From Methylococcaceae bacterium UBA1147 (GTDB taxonomy: Bacteria; Pseudomonadota; Gammaproteobacteria; Methylococcales; UBA1147), in assembly GCA_002311315.1 (NCBI GenBank), contig DBZZ01000024.1, positions 59,417 through 66,634 of the forward strand: a DNA stretch of 7,218 bases. Direction: 5' to 3'. Every line of letters starts with the position of its first letter. Positions within the stretch are counted from its first letter, which is position 1. Shown in pieces: positions 6,669 to 7,218 of this stretch. Both the position numbers and the translations under genes were made by a program. The notes under the pieces are model-generated. The model worked only from the letters and a program-made list of their open reading frames with translations. It searched no databases and had not been told where the DNA came from.

Positions 6669-7218
6669 TTTCATAAAAGTTACAGGATTAGAGCCAGACT
6701 TACCTTGTGAGTTATTAAATGTTGTAATAGTGTCTGCATTACTGATCTCATGAGATCCTGTTGGTGTTAGAGAACCAGTATTCGTTAAGGTCCAAATTTC
6801 CCCTAAATTGTTTATAGAATAATTAGTTTCTGATGAGATTGTTCCAGAGTTCGATAAAGTTGTTATTTTTCCAGTTGCATAATTGTATAAGCCATATTTA
6901 CCTACGGTAGATATTGTTCCAGAATTTGTGATTGTTTCAATAGTTCCTTTGTTGGAAAACCCTCGCGTGGTACCAGAAGATATTGTGCCTGAATTGGTTA
7001 TTGTTCCAATTGTACCGTCTGCTCTATTATTGATTCCTGATGTGCCAGTAGCAGAGATTGTATTTGTATTTGTCAGGATAGTAATGGTTCACCATTTCGT
7101 ATTCCCTCATTTCCTCCAGCAGTAATAGTGCCATTATTTATTAGATTAGCAATATGTCCTCCTGAAGTACGTAAACCCCTATTTGTAGTGGCTAAAATTG
7201 TTCCATTGTTAGTAATGG
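6624..7218 (-). pseudogene. Fragment of a repetitive autotransporter-type adhesin passenger, frameshifted, both ends missing
   Basis: On the minus strand, codons from 7216 down to 7091 read INNGTITAGG-type repeats. After a one-base frame change at ~7089-7090, the frame from 7088 down to the junction continues with TITNSGTISSG, TITNSGTISTV, TLSNSGTISSE and TLTNTGSL. The unit is about 22-25 residues, rich in Asn, Thr, Ser, Gly and Ile, as in beta-helical passengers of type V secreted proteins. It ends in FNNSQG...LPTNYNVIVNSTSD, a segment that in such proteins usually continues YGQL and later leads to the C-terminal barrel. That continuation is absent: after Asp-His the frame is integrase antisense and stops at 6600-6602. 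No signal peptide or barrel lies in the window. The DNA is visibly AT-richer than the integrase. The passenger assignment is strong from the repeats; the exact family is uncertain. Confidence 0.8.
6909..7016 (-). repeat. Tandem ~70-nt degenerate repeats encoding Asn-Ser-Gly-Thr-Ile units
   Basis: Related segments such as agatattgttccagaatt (from 6909) and agatattgtgcctgaattgg (from 6979), in plus-strand reading, recur 70 bases apart. Looser copies lie further left and right. They are the DNA level of the passenger repeat and could promote slippage or recombination within the adhesin gene. Confidence 0.6.

Noticed and set aside
6883..7125. 80-residue plus-strand frame rich in Val, Pro and Ile
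   Set aside because: It is the antisense of the adhesin repeats, and its regular VIVPIVP pattern is a by-product of the Asn-Ser-Gly-Thr-Ile repeat.
6909..7218. Periodic repeats considered as a CRISPR array
   Set aside because: The repeats are degenerate, have no unique spacers of constant length, and translate to a continuous beta-helical passenger.

Overview
The window looks like a piece of a proteobacterial chromosome, most likely beta- or gammaproteobacterial. The reasons are the enzyme families present, the tight Shine-Dalgarno-led gene pairs, and an autotransporter-type adhesin remnant. Base composition is moderate on the left and clearly AT-richer over the last ~600 bases (estimated by eye). 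No gene identifies the genus, and no RNA gene or CRISPR array is visible.

Layout. (1) Positions 1-2443, minus strand: a two-gene cassette with a 13-nt overlap. A glutamate-cysteine-ligase-like (GCS2) enzyme is followed by an M14-fold succinylglutamate desuccinylase/aspartoacylase, which is cut by the left edge. (2) Positions 2444-3432: about 1 kb between divergent genes with no convincing coding sequence, but with three clean inverted repeats. (3) Positions 3433-5402, plus strand: an OFA-type (oxalate/formate antiporter-like) major facilitator with two enlarged periplasmic loops. A small three-helix membrane protein follows 17 nt later and is probably co-expressed. (4) Positions 5485-6024, plus strand: an exported single-domain protein of the DUF3280/DUF2380 kind. 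(5) Positions 6186 to ~6629, plus strand: the first third of a phage- or island-type tyrosine recombinase, with its own promoter-like region and GCATGC repeats. (6) About 6624-7218, minus strand: a repetitive autotransporter passenger with one frameshift, running out of the right edge.

Most notable is the point where (5) and (6) meet. The integrase (plus) and the adhesin (minus) are both recognisable right up to ~6621-6629, and both lose their 3' parts there. A deletion between two convergent genes would explain this, and so would a chimeric assembly or clone join. I see no convincing new multi-gene system. The most plausible functional units are the GCS2/M14 cassette (making and hydrolysing a glutamyl or acyl-amino-acid amide, by inference) and the OFA transporter with its small membrane partner.
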